From the NCBI RefSeq assembly GCF_039542035.1, contig NZ_BAABHJ010000023.1, forward strand, positions 310,001 through 374,000: a stretch of 64,000 nucleotides of DNA, written 5' to 3'. How positions within the stretch are numbered: the first letter of the stretch is position 1; each line of letters opens with the position of its first letter. The translations under genes and the position numbers were made by a program. Source of the DNA: Actinoallomurus liliacearum (GTDB taxonomy: Bacteria; Actinomycetota; Actinomycetes; Streptosporangiales; Streptosporangiaceae). Below are positions 50,479 to 59,671 of this stretch, one piece after another. A model generated the notes under the pieces. It was not told the DNA's origin. It worked only from the letters and a program-made list of their open reading frames with translations, and did not search any database.

Positions 50479-51083
50479 CGACCTCCGCCGGCGACGACCC
50501 GATCGCCACGCCGGTGGCCCCGCAGGCGGGTGTGCTCAACATCGCGAACCTGCTGACCGTCGTTCGCCTGGTGCTCGTCCCGTTCTTCGTCTGGCTGCTG
50601 TTCATCGAGGGGACCTGGTGGCGGGTCGCGGCGCTGGGGATGTTCGTCGTGGCGTCGCTCACCGACCGCGTCGACGGGGAGCTCGCCCGCCGGCGCAACC
50701 TCATCACCGACTTCGGCAAGATCCTCGACCCGATCGCCGACAAGGCGCTCGTCGGATCGGCGCTGGTCGGCCTCTCGCTGCTCGGGCGGCTCTGGTGGTG
50801 GGTGACGATCGCCATCCTCGTCCGGGAGCTGGGCATCACGCTGCTGCGGTTCGTCGTCATCCGGTACGGCGTGATCGCCGCCAGCCGTGGCGGCAAGCTG
50901 AAGACGACGCTGCAGGTGATCGCCATCGGCCTGTACATCATGCCCGGCCCGTTCGACCCGCTGCGCTGGATCGTCATGGGGGCCGCCACGGTGGTCACCG
51001 TCGTGACGGGCCTGGACTACCTGGCCAAGGCCTGGAGACTGTGGAAGGACGGGCGTGCGAGTCGAGCTGCTGAACGTCGGTGA
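50475..51083 (+). CDS. pgsA: CDP-alcohol phosphatidyltransferase, PgsA type
   Basis: The 202-residue membrane protein has the family motif DGxxAR(8x)GxxxDxxxD, here as DGELARRRNLITDFGKILD then PIAD (about 75-100), and about five hydrophobic segments. It probably makes phosphatidylglycerolphosphate from CDP-diacylglycerol. Starts inside the rimO stop and its 3' end overlaps cinA by 29 bases. Confidence 0.92.
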   Translation: MTTSAGDDPIATPVAPQAGVLNIANLLTVVRLVLVPFFVWLLFIEGTWWRVAALGMFVVASLTDRVDGELARRRNLITDFGKILDPIADKALVGSALVGLSLLGRLWWWVTIAILVRELGITLLRFVVIRYGVIAASRGGKLKTTLQVIAIGLYIMPGPFDPLRWIVMGAATVVTVVTGLDYLAKAWRLWKDGRASRAAERR

Positions 51084-52329
51084 CGAGCTCCTGCGCGGCG
51101 ACATCTTCAACGGCAACGCCGGGTGGCTCGGGCGGCGCCTCACGGAGGCGGGCGTGGAGGTCGTCCGCGGCGTGGTCGTCCCCGACGACACCGAGACGAT
51201 CGTCGCGGCGCTGAGAGAGGCCCTGGAGCGCGCGGACGCCGTCATCGTCACCGGCGGCCTCGGCGGCACCTCCGACGACGTGACCCGGGACGCGCTGGCC
51301 CGTGCCGCGGGGGTCGCCCTGCGCCGTGACCCGGCCCTGGAGGCCCGGCTGCGGGAGCGGGCCGTCAGCCGCGGCGTGCCGCTGCGGGAGTCGGCGCTGC
51401 GGATGGCCGACGTCCCGGAGGGCGCCCGGCGGCTGCCCAACCCGGCCGGCACCGCGCCGGGCCTGCGCGTGGTCCTTCCCGGCGGCGTCGCGTACGCCGT
51501 GCCGGGCGTGCCGGAGGAGATGCGCGCGATCGTCGACGAGCATGTGCTGCCCGAACTGGCCGGGACTCCTGTGGCGGCCCGCGTGCTGCGCACGGCGACG
51601 GTGTGGGAGTCGGTGGTCGCCGCGCGTCTCGCTCCGGTGGAGGCGCTTCCCGGCGTGCGGCTCGCCTACTACCCGTCGCCCGGCGAGGTCCGGGTGCGGA
51701 TCACCGGTACCGCCGAGGACCGGGTGGCCGAGGCCGCGGCGCTGGCGCGTGAGCTGCTCGGCGGCTCGGTGTACGCCGAGGAGGACCTCGACCTCGACCG
51801 CGTCGTCCATCGCCTCCTGGCGGAGCGGAACGCCACCGTCGCGGTGGCCGAGTCGCTCACCGGCGGCCTGCTCGGCGCCGAGCTCACCGGAATGCCCGGG
51901 TCGTCCGCGACGTTCCTAGGAGGTGTGGTCGCTTACGCGACCCCTCTCAAACATTCGCTTCTCGGCGTCCCCGCGGACCTGCTGGCCGCGCACGGCGCCG
52001 TCCATCCGGACGTCGCCGCCGCGATGGCCACCGGAGTCCGCGAGCGCCTCGGCGCCTCCTATGGCCTGGCCGTGACCGGCGTGGCCGGCCCCGACCCGCA
52101 GGACGGGCAGCCGGTCGGCACGGTTCACGTCGCGGTGGCCGAAACCGGCGGTTCCGCGACGGTTCGCTCGGTTCGGCTGCCGGTGGCCGGTGACGGGGAA
52201 CGCGCCCGCGGCCCGATTCGCAGGATGACCGTCGTCCATGCACTTGACCTGCTGCGGCGTCATCTGCTCACACTGGACTCCAGTGAGAGTTGGGCCGTCA
52301 CGGCGGGCAACCGGGAAGAGCCGGGGTGA
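51055..52329 (+). CDS. cinA: CinA family protein (nicotinamide-nucleotide amidase)
   Basis: The 424-residue protein has an N-terminal MoCF/COG1058 domain (LLNVGDELLRGDIFNGNAGWL, VIVTGGLGGTSDDVTRDALA) and a C-terminal PncC deamidase domain (VAVAESLTGGLLGAELTGMPGSSATFLGGVVAYAT, YGLAVTGVAGPD). CinA/PncC hydrolyses NMN to nicotinate mononucleotide in pyridine-nucleotide recycling. Start GTG 51055 lies within pgsA; genes are likely co-translated. Confidence 0.94.
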   Translation: MRVELLNVGDELLRGDIFNGNAGWLGRRLTEAGVEVVRGVVVPDDTETIVAALREALERADAVIVTGGLGGTSDDVTRDALARAAGVALRRDPALEARLRERAVSRGVPLRESALRMADVPEGARRLPNPAGTAPGLRVVLPGGVAYAVPGVPEEMRAIVDEHVLPELAGTPVAARVLRTATVWESVVAARLAPVEALPGVRLAYYPSPGEVRVRITGTAEDRVAEAAALARELLGGSVYAEEDLDLDRVVHRLLAERNATVAVAESLTGGLLGAELTGMPGSSATFLGGVVAYATPLKHSLLGVPADLLAAHGAVHPDVAAAMATGVRERLGASYGLAVTGVAGPDPQDGQPVGTVHVAVAETGGSATVRSVRLPVAGDGERARGPIRRMTVVHALDLLRRHLLTLDSSESWAVTAGNREEPG

Positions 52330-52440
52330 TTACAGCGTTACGTCGGAAGCGAACATGAAAGTTTCGGTCTGCCACGTGCATCGTGAAGACAGGTACGGTG
52401 GAACCGGTAGATGAGTCAGGACTCACGGAGGGAGCGAGAC

Positions 52441-52812
52441 ATGGTCCTGCTTCGTCAGCTGCTCGGCGACGTACTCCGGCAGCTGCGGCTGCGCCAAGGC
52501 CGTACCCTCCGGGAAGTTTCCGCGGCGGCACGGGTGTCGCTGGGTTATCTGTCCGAGGTTGAGCGGGGACAGAAGGAAGCCTCCTCGGAGCTGCTCGCCT
52601 CGATCTGCAAAGCCCTCGGCGTGCCGCTATCGCACGTGCTGCGCGACGTCTCCGATCAGCTGGCGCTGGCCGAGCTGCAGCAGGAGCCCGTGATGGCAGG
52701 TGCGCCGCCGGAGCATGAGCGGCTCGACGGCGACAGGATTTCGGCCGACGCCATCCCCAACACCCCCGAGACGATCGAGAACGCGCTCCGCGCCGACATG
52801 GTCGCGGCCTGA
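52441..52812 (+). CDS. clgR: ClgR-type XRE transcriptional regulator
   Basis: From ATG 52441, six bases after GGAGGGAG, the 123-residue protein begins VLLRQLLGDVLRQLRLRQGRTLREVSAAARVSLGYLSEVERGQKEASSELLASICKALG, which is ClgR. ClgR activates clp protease and related stress genes in actinobacteria. The protein ends in DMVAA; in Streptomyces a C-terminal Ala-Ala end makes ClgR a ClpP substrate, giving a feedback loop. Position after cinA is the usual one. Confidence 0.94.
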   Translation: MVLLRQLLGDVLRQLRLRQGRTLREVSAAARVSLGYLSEVERGQKEASSELLASICKALGVPLSHVLRDVSDQLALAELQQEPVMAGAPPEHERLDGDRISADAIPNTPETIENALRADMVAA

Positions 52813-52835
52813 CGGCCCGTTCGAAACGCGCACAG

Positions 52836-52867
52836 CGCCCTGGTCGCGGACGTCCGCGACCAGGGCG
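52836..52867 (+). terminator. Perfect palindrome terminator after clgR
   Basis: CGCCCTGGTCGCGGAC followed directly by GTCCGCGACCAGGGCG is a 32-base perfect palindrome, 24 bases after the clgR stop. It forms a stem of about 14 bp with an ACGT-centred loop. Confidence 0.8.
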
Positions 52868-52992
52868 TTCGTGTCCGCGCGCCGGAGCGTCGGGTCCCCG
52901 GCGCGAGACCGATCACACGGTTATCCGGTCCCTTCTCGGGAAGGGTCGCCCCTGCAAGGGGACATTGACCTGACTGAGAAGGAGACTCGGCG

Positions 52993-53460
52993 ATGTCGAC
53001 CGTGAAGAGCCCGCTTCCCGACGATGCGCGCAAGGTGACCGGCGCCGTCCTGCAGGAGTCGCTGGTGGATCTCGTCGATCTGCACCTGCTGGGCAAGCAG
53101 GCGCACTGGAATCTCACCGGACGCAACTTCCGCTCCCTTCACCTCCAGCTCGACGAGCTCGTCGACCTGGCCCGTGCGCACGCGGACACGATCGCCGAGC
53201 GGGCGGTGGCGATCGGGGTCAACCCGGACGGCCGGGCCCGTACGGTCGCCGACACGACCAAGGTCCACCAGCTCGACGCGGGCTACCTGCAGGACGACAA
53301 GGTGGTCGCCGCGGTCACCGACCTGCTCGCCCAGATGATCCAGCGGTTCCGTGACCGCATCGAGACCACGGACGACTCGGACCTCGTCACCCAGGACCTG
53401 CTGATCGCCGTCGCGCAGGACCTGGAGAAGCAGCACTGGATGTTCGAGGCCCAGCGCTGA
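52993..53460 (+). CDS. dps: Dps family ferritin-like DNA-protection protein
   Basis: Dps shells oxidise and store iron and protect DNA. The 155-residue protein from ATG 52993 (after GAGAAGGAGAC) has the four-helix fold with ferroxidase residues in LLGKQAHWNLTGRNFRSLHLQLDELVDLARAHADTIAERAVAIG (His in AHWN, Asp and Glu further on). The N-terminal tail is short. Likely responds to oxidative or stationary-phase signals. Confidence 0.93.
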   Translation: MSTVKSPLPDDARKVTGAVLQESLVDLVDLHLLGKQAHWNLTGRNFRSLHLQLDELVDLARAHADTIAERAVAIGVNPDGRARTVADTTKVHQLDAGYLQDDKVVAAVTDLLAQMIQRFRDRIETTDDSDLVTQDLLIAVAQDLEKQHWMFEAQR

Positions 53461-53506
53461 GCGCGGCGCGACGTGGCGGAGGAGGAGCTCCGCTGCCATG
53501 TTCTGC

Positions 53507-54301
53507 TCAGGACGCCGGCTCGTGCGGCGGCTGGCAGAAGGGGCACCAGAACGTGATCCGCTCCTCGGGCCGGTCGCCCTGGTCCGCCCGCCGGATGGTC
53601 GTGCGGCAGCGCCGGCAGGGGCGGCCGGCGCGTCCGTACACCCAGTTCTGCGCGCCCGGCCGGCGTTCGCCCGTGGTGATCTGGTCCTGATGATCCTTGT
53701 TGGCGTCCAGCAGCCGGCGGGCGAGCTCGACGAGGGCCTCCAGGTCGGGCACCGCGCCGACGGGGCACCACGGGTCGACGCCCCGCAGGAACAGCACCTC
53801 CGCCTTGTAGAGGTTGCCGATGCCGGCGAGCCGGGTCTGGTCGAGCAGCGCCTCGCCGATCGCCCGCTCCGGGCGCTCCCGGAGGCGGCGCACCGCCTCG
53901 GCCAGGTCCCAGTCCGGGCCGAGCAGGTCAGGTCCCAGGTGGCCGACGACGCGATCCTCCCGCGAGGTGCGCACGACCTCCACCACGCCGAGGGAGTACC
54001 CGAGCGCCTGCCACTCGGCGTTGGCCAGGACCAGCCGCAGGCGGTGGTCGCGCGGGGGCGGCGGGCCGGCCCGCCGGATCCGCCAGGTCCCCTCCATGCG
54101 CAGGTGCGTGTGCACGGTGACGTCGCCCTCGACCCGGATGAGCAGGTGCTTCCCGCGGGAGACCGCCTCGATGACCGAACGACCGGTCAGGTCGGTGGTG
54201 GCGTAGCGCGGCACCCGGAAGTCGCTGCGCGTGAGCACCCGTCCGGCGAGCGCCGCGTGCAGCCGCCTCGCGGCCGCCCAGACGACGTCTCCCTCCGGCA
54301 T
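53507..54301 (-). CDS. Fpg/Nei family DNA glycosylase (Nei2-like)
   Basis: The 264-residue protein begins PEGDVVWAAARRLHAAL, with catalytic Pro2/Glu3 and the GD of Nei-type enzymes. It has the helix-two-turn-helix ALLDQTRLAGIGNLYKAEVLFLRGVDPW and a C-terminal zinc finger, CRRC and CPFC. The family excises oxidised bases and cleaves the abasic site. Convergent with dps. Confidence 0.93.
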   Translation of the reverse strand: MPEGDVVWAAARRLHAALAGRVLTRSDFRVPRYATTDLTGRSVIEAVSRGKHLLIRVEGDVTVHTHLRMEGTWRIRRAGPPPPRDHRLRLVLANAEWQALGYSLGVVEVVRTSREDRVVGHLGPDLLGPDWDLAEAVRRLRERPERAIGEALLDQTRLAGIGNLYKAEVLFLRGVDPWCPVGAVPDLEALVELARRLLDANKDHQDQITTGERRPGAQNWVYGRAGRPCRRCRTTIRRADQGDRPEERITFWCPFCQPPHEPAS

Positions 54302-54323
54302 GGCGTCCCCCGACCCGGCGACC

Positions 54324-54791
54324 TCAGGGCCGGAAGGCGGGGGAGTCCCAGGCGGCCGGGTCCTCGGTCAGCTTGTTGACCGCGGGGGGCAGCTCGCCGG
54401 AGGCGACGTCGGCGAGGGTCACCTGTTCGAGGATGGCCCGCTCGCTCGCCCGCAGGGCGATCCACACGGTCTGCAGCGCGCGTGCCGGTCCTTCGTACCC
54501 CAGGTGCTCCGGCCGTTCCCCACGTACGCCGACGAGCGGGCCGTCGATGGCCCGGATGATGTCGGCCAGCGAGATCTGATTCGCCGGGCGGGCGAGCCAG
54601 TAGCCGCCCTCCGGCCCGCGCTGGCTGCGGACGAGACCCGAACGGCGCAGCTGGCTGAGGATGTTCTCCAGGAACTTCGGGGGAATCTGTTGCGCCTCAG
54701 CCAGCTGGACGGCCGTCACGGGGCGTTCGCCGCCGACGGCTAGCTCGGCGGACGCGCGGAGCGCGTAATCGACCCGGGCGGACAATCGCAT
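54324..54791 (-). CDS. Rrf2 family transcriptional regulator lacking cluster cysteines
   Basis: The 155-residue protein has the Rrf2 winged helix (RLSARVDYALRASAELA, PVTAVQLAEAQQIPPKFLENILSQLRRSGLVRSQRGPEGGYWLARP) and a dimerisation helix. It contains no cysteine at all, so it cannot hold an iron-sulphur cluster as IscR, NsrR and RsrR do. Its effector is unknown. It is read toward the nei-like gene, 22 bases upstream of it. Confidence 0.9.
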   Translation of the reverse strand: MRLSARVDYALRASAELAVGGERPVTAVQLAEAQQIPPKFLENILSQLRRSGLVRSQRGPEGGYWLARPANQISLADIIRAIDGPLVGVRGERPEHLGYEGPARALQTVWIALRASERAILEQVTLADVASGELPPAVNKLTEDPAAWDSPAFRP

Positions 54792-54895
54792 GTTCCGATT
54801 ATCCCGCCTCGACGGAACTGATCACGCCAAGCGTCCCCGTTTTCCGATCGGTGTTCGGGTTTTTTCCCGCCATCCGCCCTGTTTCGGGCCGATCC

Positions 54896-56356
54896 CTACG
54901 CCAGAGCGTCACCGGACACCGGCTCCAGAAGACCGATCACCTCCGCCGCGGCCCGGGCGTTGGCGCGCGTGGCGCCGTACGTGGCGACGTACGCGGCTCC
55001 TTCCGGCCGCCAGACCGGAACCCCCATCTCGACCAGGACGGCGTCCGGACGGGCGGCCAGCAGCGCCGTCACCAGGCCGCGATGCCCGGGGTACCGGTGC
55101 GCGTCCCGGACGACGATGACGAGCGAGCGCCCGTGGGCACGTTCCAAAAGGTCCCGGGCGTCGGCGTCGGCGGCCTCCACGCGCACCACGCCCGGCACCC
55201 AGGGGCCGAAACCCCAGGGGACCGGCCCGACCGCGATGTTCGACGGAGCCTGGATCTCGACGACGACGGGGTCGGAGGAGACCGAGGGCGTACCGGTGAC
55301 CCGGACGGCCCGGCGGGCGGCCTCCAGCCCCACCGCGCGGTCGACCTCCGCGCTGCCGGCGGTGGCGAGCCACGCCTTGAGCCCGGCGACCCGCTCCGCG
55401 GCCTCCTCGAGCCGCTCGCCGGGCAGCCGCCCCTGGCGTACGGCCTCGACGATGTGCTCGCGGATGGCGCGCACGCTGTCCTCGAACTCCTTCGAGCCCA
55501 GGCACAGCAGATCCGAACCCGCCAGGAGGGCGCGGACGGACGCCTCGGGGATGCCGATCGCGTCGCTGGCGGCGCGCATGTCCAGCGCGTCGGTGACGAC
55601 CGGCCCCGTGTACCCGAGGGCACCGCGCAGCAGCCCGGTGACCGCGGCGTGCGAGAGGGTCGCGGGAGCGTCGCCGGTGAGGGCCGGAACGCGGAGGTGG
55701 CCGGTCATGACGGAGGCGACCCCCGCCTGGATGGCGGCACGGAACGGGACGAGCTCGCGCCGTTCCAGCAGCGGCAGGTCGGCGTCCACCGTCGGGATCT
55801 CCAGGTGGGAGTCCTGGGAGGTCGCGCCGTGGCCGGGGAAGTGCTTGGCGCACGCGGCGACCCCGGCCTCCTGCAACCCGGCGACCGCCGCGGCGACGTG
55901 CCGCGCGACGGTCTCGGGGTCGGAGCCGAACGCCCGGGTTCCGATGATCGGATTGTCATCGGCGGTGTTGACGTCCGCGGACGGGGCGAAGTCGAGGTTG
56001 ACTCCCACCTCCCGCAGTTCGGCGCCGAGCGAGCGGTACACCCGCCGGGTGACGGCGGGATCGTCGAGGGCGCCGAGCGCCGCGCTGCCCGGGTACGGGC
56101 TGCCGGTGTCATGGGCGAGCCGCGTGACGTCGCCGCCCTCCTCGTCGATGGAGATCAGCGGATCGGCGTACCGCCGCAACTCCCCGGTGAGCCCGGCCAG
56201 CCCGGCGGTGCCCGGCACGTTGCCGTTGATGGCGAAGAGCGTCACTCCGCTCATGCCCCGCTCCAGGCCCTCCAGGACCCAGCGCGGCGGAGTGGCACCG
56301 GGGAAGGGGGCGAGCAGCGTGGCGTTCGCGAGGCGCTCGAGAGACGGGTCGCTCAT
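54896..56356 (-). CDS. GH3 beta-N-acetylhexosaminidase-like enzyme
   Basis: From ATG 56356 the protein is 486 residues. The GH3 barrel has LISIDEEGGDVTRL, LDFAPSADVN, the GH3 motif CAKHFPGHGATSQDSH and the nucleophile motif VVTDALDMRAA; the KHFPGHG form with downstream Asp-Ser-His is typical of NagZ-type N-acetylglucosaminidases. No signal peptide, so it acts on imported sugar. Its ATG overlaps the stop of the permease gene (TGATG): one operon with the sugar ABC importer. Substrate, probably GlcNAc-containing oligosaccharide, is inferred. Confidence 0.9.
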   Translation of the reverse strand: MSDPSLERLANATLLAPFPGATPPRWVLEGLERGMSGVTLFAINGNVPGTAGLAGLTGELRRYADPLISIDEEGGDVTRLAHDTGSPYPGSAALGALDDPAVTRRVYRSLGAELREVGVNLDFAPSADVNTADDNPIIGTRAFGSDPETVARHVAAAVAGLQEAGVAACAKHFPGHGATSQDSHLEIPTVDADLPLLERRELVPFRAAIQAGVASVMTGHLRVPALTGDAPATLSHAAVTGLLRGALGYTGPVVTDALDMRAASDAIGIPEASVRALLAGSDLLCLGSKEFEDSVRAIREHIVEAVRQGRLPGERLEEAAERVAGLKAWLATAGSAEVDRAVGLEAARRAVRVTGTPSVSSDPVVVEIQAPSNIAVGPVPWGFGPWVPGVVRVEAADADARDLLERAHGRSLVIVVRDAHRYPGHRGLVTALLAARPDAVLVEMGVPVWRPEGAAYVATYGATRANARAAAEVIGLLEPVSGDALA

Positions 56357-57198
56357 CAACCCTTCACCGCCCCTGCCACCAGGCCGGACACCATCCGGCG
56401 CTGCACGATGAGGAAGAACGCGATGACGGGGAGGGTGAGCAGCGTGGACGCCGCCATGATCGGGCCCCAATCGTTTCCGGAACGGCCGAAGAAGAACTGC
56501 AACATGATGGGCAAGGTGGCCTTGTCCTGGTCCTTGAGGAATGTGTAGGCGAACGGGAATTCGTTCCAGGCGGTGATGAAGGAGAAGACGCTCGTCGCCA
56601 CGAGGCCGGGCGCCACGAGGGGGAGCAGGACCCGGAAGAAGATCCGCAGGTGTCCGGCGCCGTCGAGCGCCGCCGCCTCCTCCAGCTCCTTGGGCACGGC
56701 CGCGACGAATCCGCGCAGCATCCAGATGCCGAACGGCAGCGCGAACCCGACGTACACGGCGGTCAGGCCGACCAGGCTGTTCAGCATGTCCATCCGCTTC
56801 AGATCGACGAACAGCGGGATGACCAGCGCCTCGCACGGGACCATCTGCACGATGAGCAGCATGATCAGGAAGGTCGTGCGGAACCGGAACCGGAACCGCG
56901 CCACGGCCGTCGCCGCCAGGAGCGCGAGCAGCCCGGAGATCAGCACGGTCGAGATCGCCAGGATCGCGCTGTTCGCCAAGTAGTGCCAGAAGGAGACCCC
57001 GGCGACGCCGCCGTCCACGACGAAGCGGAAGTGCCCCAGGGTCGGGTGCTCCGGCAGCGGGTGCGGCGTGGCGCTGAAGATCTCCCCGTTCGGTTTGAAC
57101 GCCGTGGAGACCATCCAGAACACGGGGAAGGCCGAGATGAGGAACACGCCGATGCCGGCGGCGTTGAGCGTGATACGACGCCACAGCGGAGCTCTCAT
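56356..57198 (-). CDS. Sugar ABC transporter permease (MalG type)
   Basis: The 280-residue permease has six membrane helices and the EAA loop ELEEAAALDGAGHLRIFFRVLLPLVAPG. N-terminus LNAAGIGVFLISAFPVFWMVSTAFKP is typical of MalG-like CUT1 permeases. Starts inside the previous permease gene (ATGA). Confidence 0.93.
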   Translation of the reverse strand: MRAPLWRRITLNAAGIGVFLISAFPVFWMVSTAFKPNGEIFSATPHPLPEHPTLGHFRFVVDGGVAGVSFWHYLANSAILAISTVLISGLLALLAATAVARFRFRFRTTFLIMLLIVQMVPCEALVIPLFVDLKRMDMLNSLVGLTAVYVGFALPFGIWMLRGFVAAVPKELEEAAALDGAGHLRIFFRVLLPLVAPGLVATSVFSFITAWNEFPFAYTFLKDQDKATLPIMLQFFFGRSGNDWGPIMAASTLLTLPVIAFFLIVQRRMVSGLVAGAVKG

Positions 57199-58166
57199 GC
57201 CGCTCCCTCCTGACGGATGACCATCCGCGCGTACATCGCGGTGACGAGCAGAACGATCAGGGTGAGGACCACGGCGATCGCCGAGCCGAGGCCGTACCTG
57301 GCGTTGAGCGAGCCGAACGCCTCCGAATAGCCGTACAGCGACAGGTTGAACGAGTCGCGGTTGGCCAGGCCCGACATGACGAACAGCTGGGTGAACACGC
57401 GGAAGTCCCAGATCACCGAGAGCGCCAGCAGGACGCCGAAGATCGGTCGAAGCAGCGGAAAGGTGATCTTCCAGAAGTTCTGCCATGGATTGGTGCCGTC
57501 GACGCGGGCCGCTTCGTACAGCTCACTCGGCACCGTCCGCAGCCCGGCGAGCACCGAGACCGCGACGAACGGGAACGACATCCACACGACGCAGATCGTC
57601 AGGACGGTGTACGTCGGCAGCGGCGTGGCGAACCAGTTGTAGTTCGTCCAGCCCGAGCCCACCAGCGCGTTCGGCAGGAGGTCGAGGAACCAGTTGACCA
57701 GGCCGCCGGTGGTGCCGAACAGCCAGGAGAAGATGATCGCGGCGGTGATCGGCGGCGTCGCCCACGCGATCATCACGCCGCCCGCCACGAAGGCCGACAT
57801 CTTCCTGCCGAGCCGGTTGATCAGCAGGCCGACGAGCGTCCCGATCAGCAGGGTCGCGGTGACCGCGACGACCGCGAACAGAACCGTGTGGCGGAACGTG
57901 GTCCAGAAGAACCCGTCGCCAAGGATCTGCCGGTAGTTGGCGAGACCGACGTTCTCGGCCGGCTCCCCGCGGAGCTGCCGCACGCCGACCTTCTCGAACG
58001 ACATCCGGCCGATCTGGACGACGGGCCAGATCAGCAGCACGCCGATGACCAGGAGCGCCGGCAGGATGAGCAGGTACGGCCCGGAACGTGGGCGGCGAAG
58101 ACGCCGGGCCGGGCGGGTGGTGTCCCGGCCCGGCGTCCGCCGCACCGGCTGAGCGGTGTCGAGCAT
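57195..58166 (-). CDS. Sugar ABC transporter permease (MalF type)
   Basis: The 323-residue permease has a basic N-terminal tail, six helices starting YLLILPALLVIGVLLIWPVV, and the EAA loop ELYEAARVDGTNPWQNFWKITFPLLRP. It pairs with the 56356 permease. Twelve bases separate it from the binding-protein gene. Confidence 0.93.
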   Translation of the reverse strand: MLDTAQPVRRTPGRDTTRPARRLRRPRSGPYLLILPALLVIGVLLIWPVVQIGRMSFEKVGVRQLRGEPAENVGLANYRQILGDGFFWTTFRHTVLFAVVAVTATLLIGTLVGLLINRLGRKMSAFVAGGVMIAWATPPITAAIIFSWLFGTTGGLVNWFLDLLPNALVGSGWTNYNWFATPLPTYTVLTICVVWMSFPFVAVSVLAGLRTVPSELYEAARVDGTNPWQNFWKITFPLLRPIFGVLLALSVIWDFRVFTQLFVMSGLANRDSFNLSLYGYSEAFGSLNARYGLGSAIAVVLTLIVLLVTAMYARMVIRQEGAA

Positions 58167-58178
58167 GGAGGCGGTCCC

Positions 58179-59465
58179 TTACTGGTTGAGCAGGGAACCG
58201 GCCTGCTCGTCGGCCTTCTGCAGCTCTTCGTCGGGAGACTTGCCCTGCATGATGGCCTTGACCGCGTTCGGCAGCACCTTCTTGGCGCCCTCGTAGTCGG
58301 CCCAGCCCTTGCTCGTGGGCGTGAACCGCACGCCGCTGGCGGCGGCCTGCGCGAAGGGACCCATGATCGGGTCGTTCTTGTACGTCGCGCTCTGCAGGAC
58401 GTCGGTGAACTGCGGCAGGAACTTCAGCGTGGAGGCGAAGGCCTGCGCGTTCTTCTTGCTGTCCAGCACGGTCAGGTAGTCGAACGCGACGTCCTTGTAC
58501 TTGCTGTCCTTCCAGACCGCCAGGTCCGAGCCGCCGGAGAAGACCGGCGCGAGGCCGCTGTCCTTGCCCGGGATCGGGAAGACGCCCCAGTTCGCGGAGT
58601 CCTTGGCGTTGATCTTCTGCAGCTGCGGGAGGGCCCAGCTGCCGTCCATGTACATGCCGACCTTGCCGAGCGCGAAGTCCTGCTGGGGGCCCTGCAGCTC
58701 GTTCTTGCCGACGTACTTGTCCGGGGCGACCTTGTCCTTGCTGACGAGGCCCGCGTAGAACTGGACGGCCTCCTTGGCCTGGGGCTGCGAGAGCGTGCCC
58801 GTCCACTTGCCGCCCTGCTTGGCGGCGACGTCGCCGCCGTTGGCCCAGACGAAGCTGAGGATGCCGTTCGTCCAGTCGCTCGGCGCGGCGATGCCCGGCA
58901 CGCCCTTCTTGTCCTGGATCTTCTTGGCCGCGTCCACGAGGCCGGCCCAGGACGTCGGAGGCTGGATGCCCAGCGCCTTGAACCAGTCCTTGTGGTACCA
59001 GACGGCCCGGACGCCGCCGTACCAGGGAGCGGCGTACGTCTTGCCGTCCGCCTGGTCGTTGGCGAGGGCGCCCTTGTTGAGGTCCTTGCCCTCGGTCCAG
59101 CCCTTCAGCTTGTCGCTGATGTCGGCGAAGGCCCCCTGCTCGACCCAGGACTGCACGTCGGTGTTGCCGACCTCGGTCACGTCGGGGCCGGAGCCGCCGG
59201 CGATCGCCGTCTGGAACTTCTGGGTGGCCTGCGGCCAGGGGATGTACTGCACCTGGACGTCGGTCTTCGGGTGCTTCTGCTGGAACTCGGCCTTGACGCC
59301 GTCGAGGAACTTCGTCTGCTCGGGGCTGCCGTCGCCCATCTGCCAGACGACGATCTTCGCCGGGTCCTTGCCTCCGGCCGAATCGTCCTTCTTGTCGTTC
59401 CCGCCGCAGCCCGCGACGGCGACCGTGAGGACGGCGGCTGTGGCGGCGGCCTTGGTGAACCGCAT
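58179..59465 (-). CDS. Sugar ABC transporter substrate-binding lipoprotein
   Basis: From ATG 59465, after GAAGGGAG, the 428-residue protein has a lipoprotein signal (AAATAAVLTVAVAGC, Cys about 20) and CUT1 binding-protein features: IVVWQMGDGSPEQTKFLDGV, GSGPDVTEVGNTDVQSWVEQGAF, MYMDGSWALPQL. It is the first gene of the operon binding protein-permease-permease-GH3. No ATPase gene is present, so a shared MsiK-type ATPase is probably used. Confidence 0.93.
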   Translation of the reverse strand: MRFTKAAATAAVLTVAVAGCGGNDKKDDSAGGKDPAKIVVWQMGDGSPEQTKFLDGVKAEFQQKHPKTDVQVQYIPWPQATQKFQTAIAGGSGPDVTEVGNTDVQSWVEQGAFADISDKLKGWTEGKDLNKGALANDQADGKTYAAPWYGGVRAVWYHKDWFKALGIQPPTSWAGLVDAAKKIQDKKGVPGIAAPSDWTNGILSFVWANGGDVAAKQGGKWTGTLSQPQAKEAVQFYAGLVSKDKVAPDKYVGKNELQGPQQDFALGKVGMYMDGSWALPQLQKINAKDSANWGVFPIPGKDSGLAPVFSGGSDLAVWKDSKYKDVAFDYLTVLDSKKNAQAFASTLKFLPQFTDVLQSATYKNDPIMGPFAQAAASGVRFTPTSKGWADYEGAKKVLPNAVKAIMQGKSPDEELQKADEQAGSLLNQ

Positions 59466-59616
59466 AATGGAACTCCCTTCGGTCACGCCACCGGTGCGTA
59501 CGTCGCCGCACGGGGTCCGTACCGTGCGGTGTGTCGTATGCGCTGGTGGTGAAGCGCTCCTACAGCCGGCGCTGTAGCGGCTCATGCCTAAACTTGGGGT
59601 AACGGGTTGCTTGGCT

Positions 59617-59644
59617 GCTAAACTAACAAGAAACTTTCCTAAGC
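59617..59644. promoter_or_regulatory. Candidate ROK operator between importer and repressor
   Basis: GCTAAACTAAC and AAGAAACTTTCCTAAGC form an AT-rich, imperfectly symmetric site with a GAAACTTTC core in the divergent region. It lies 28 bases before the ROK gene and about 150 before the importer. AAACTTTCC-type sites are typical of ROK repressors. Inference. Confidence 0.5.
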
Positions 59645-59671
59645 AATAGGCCGTCACCAAATCGATACGGA

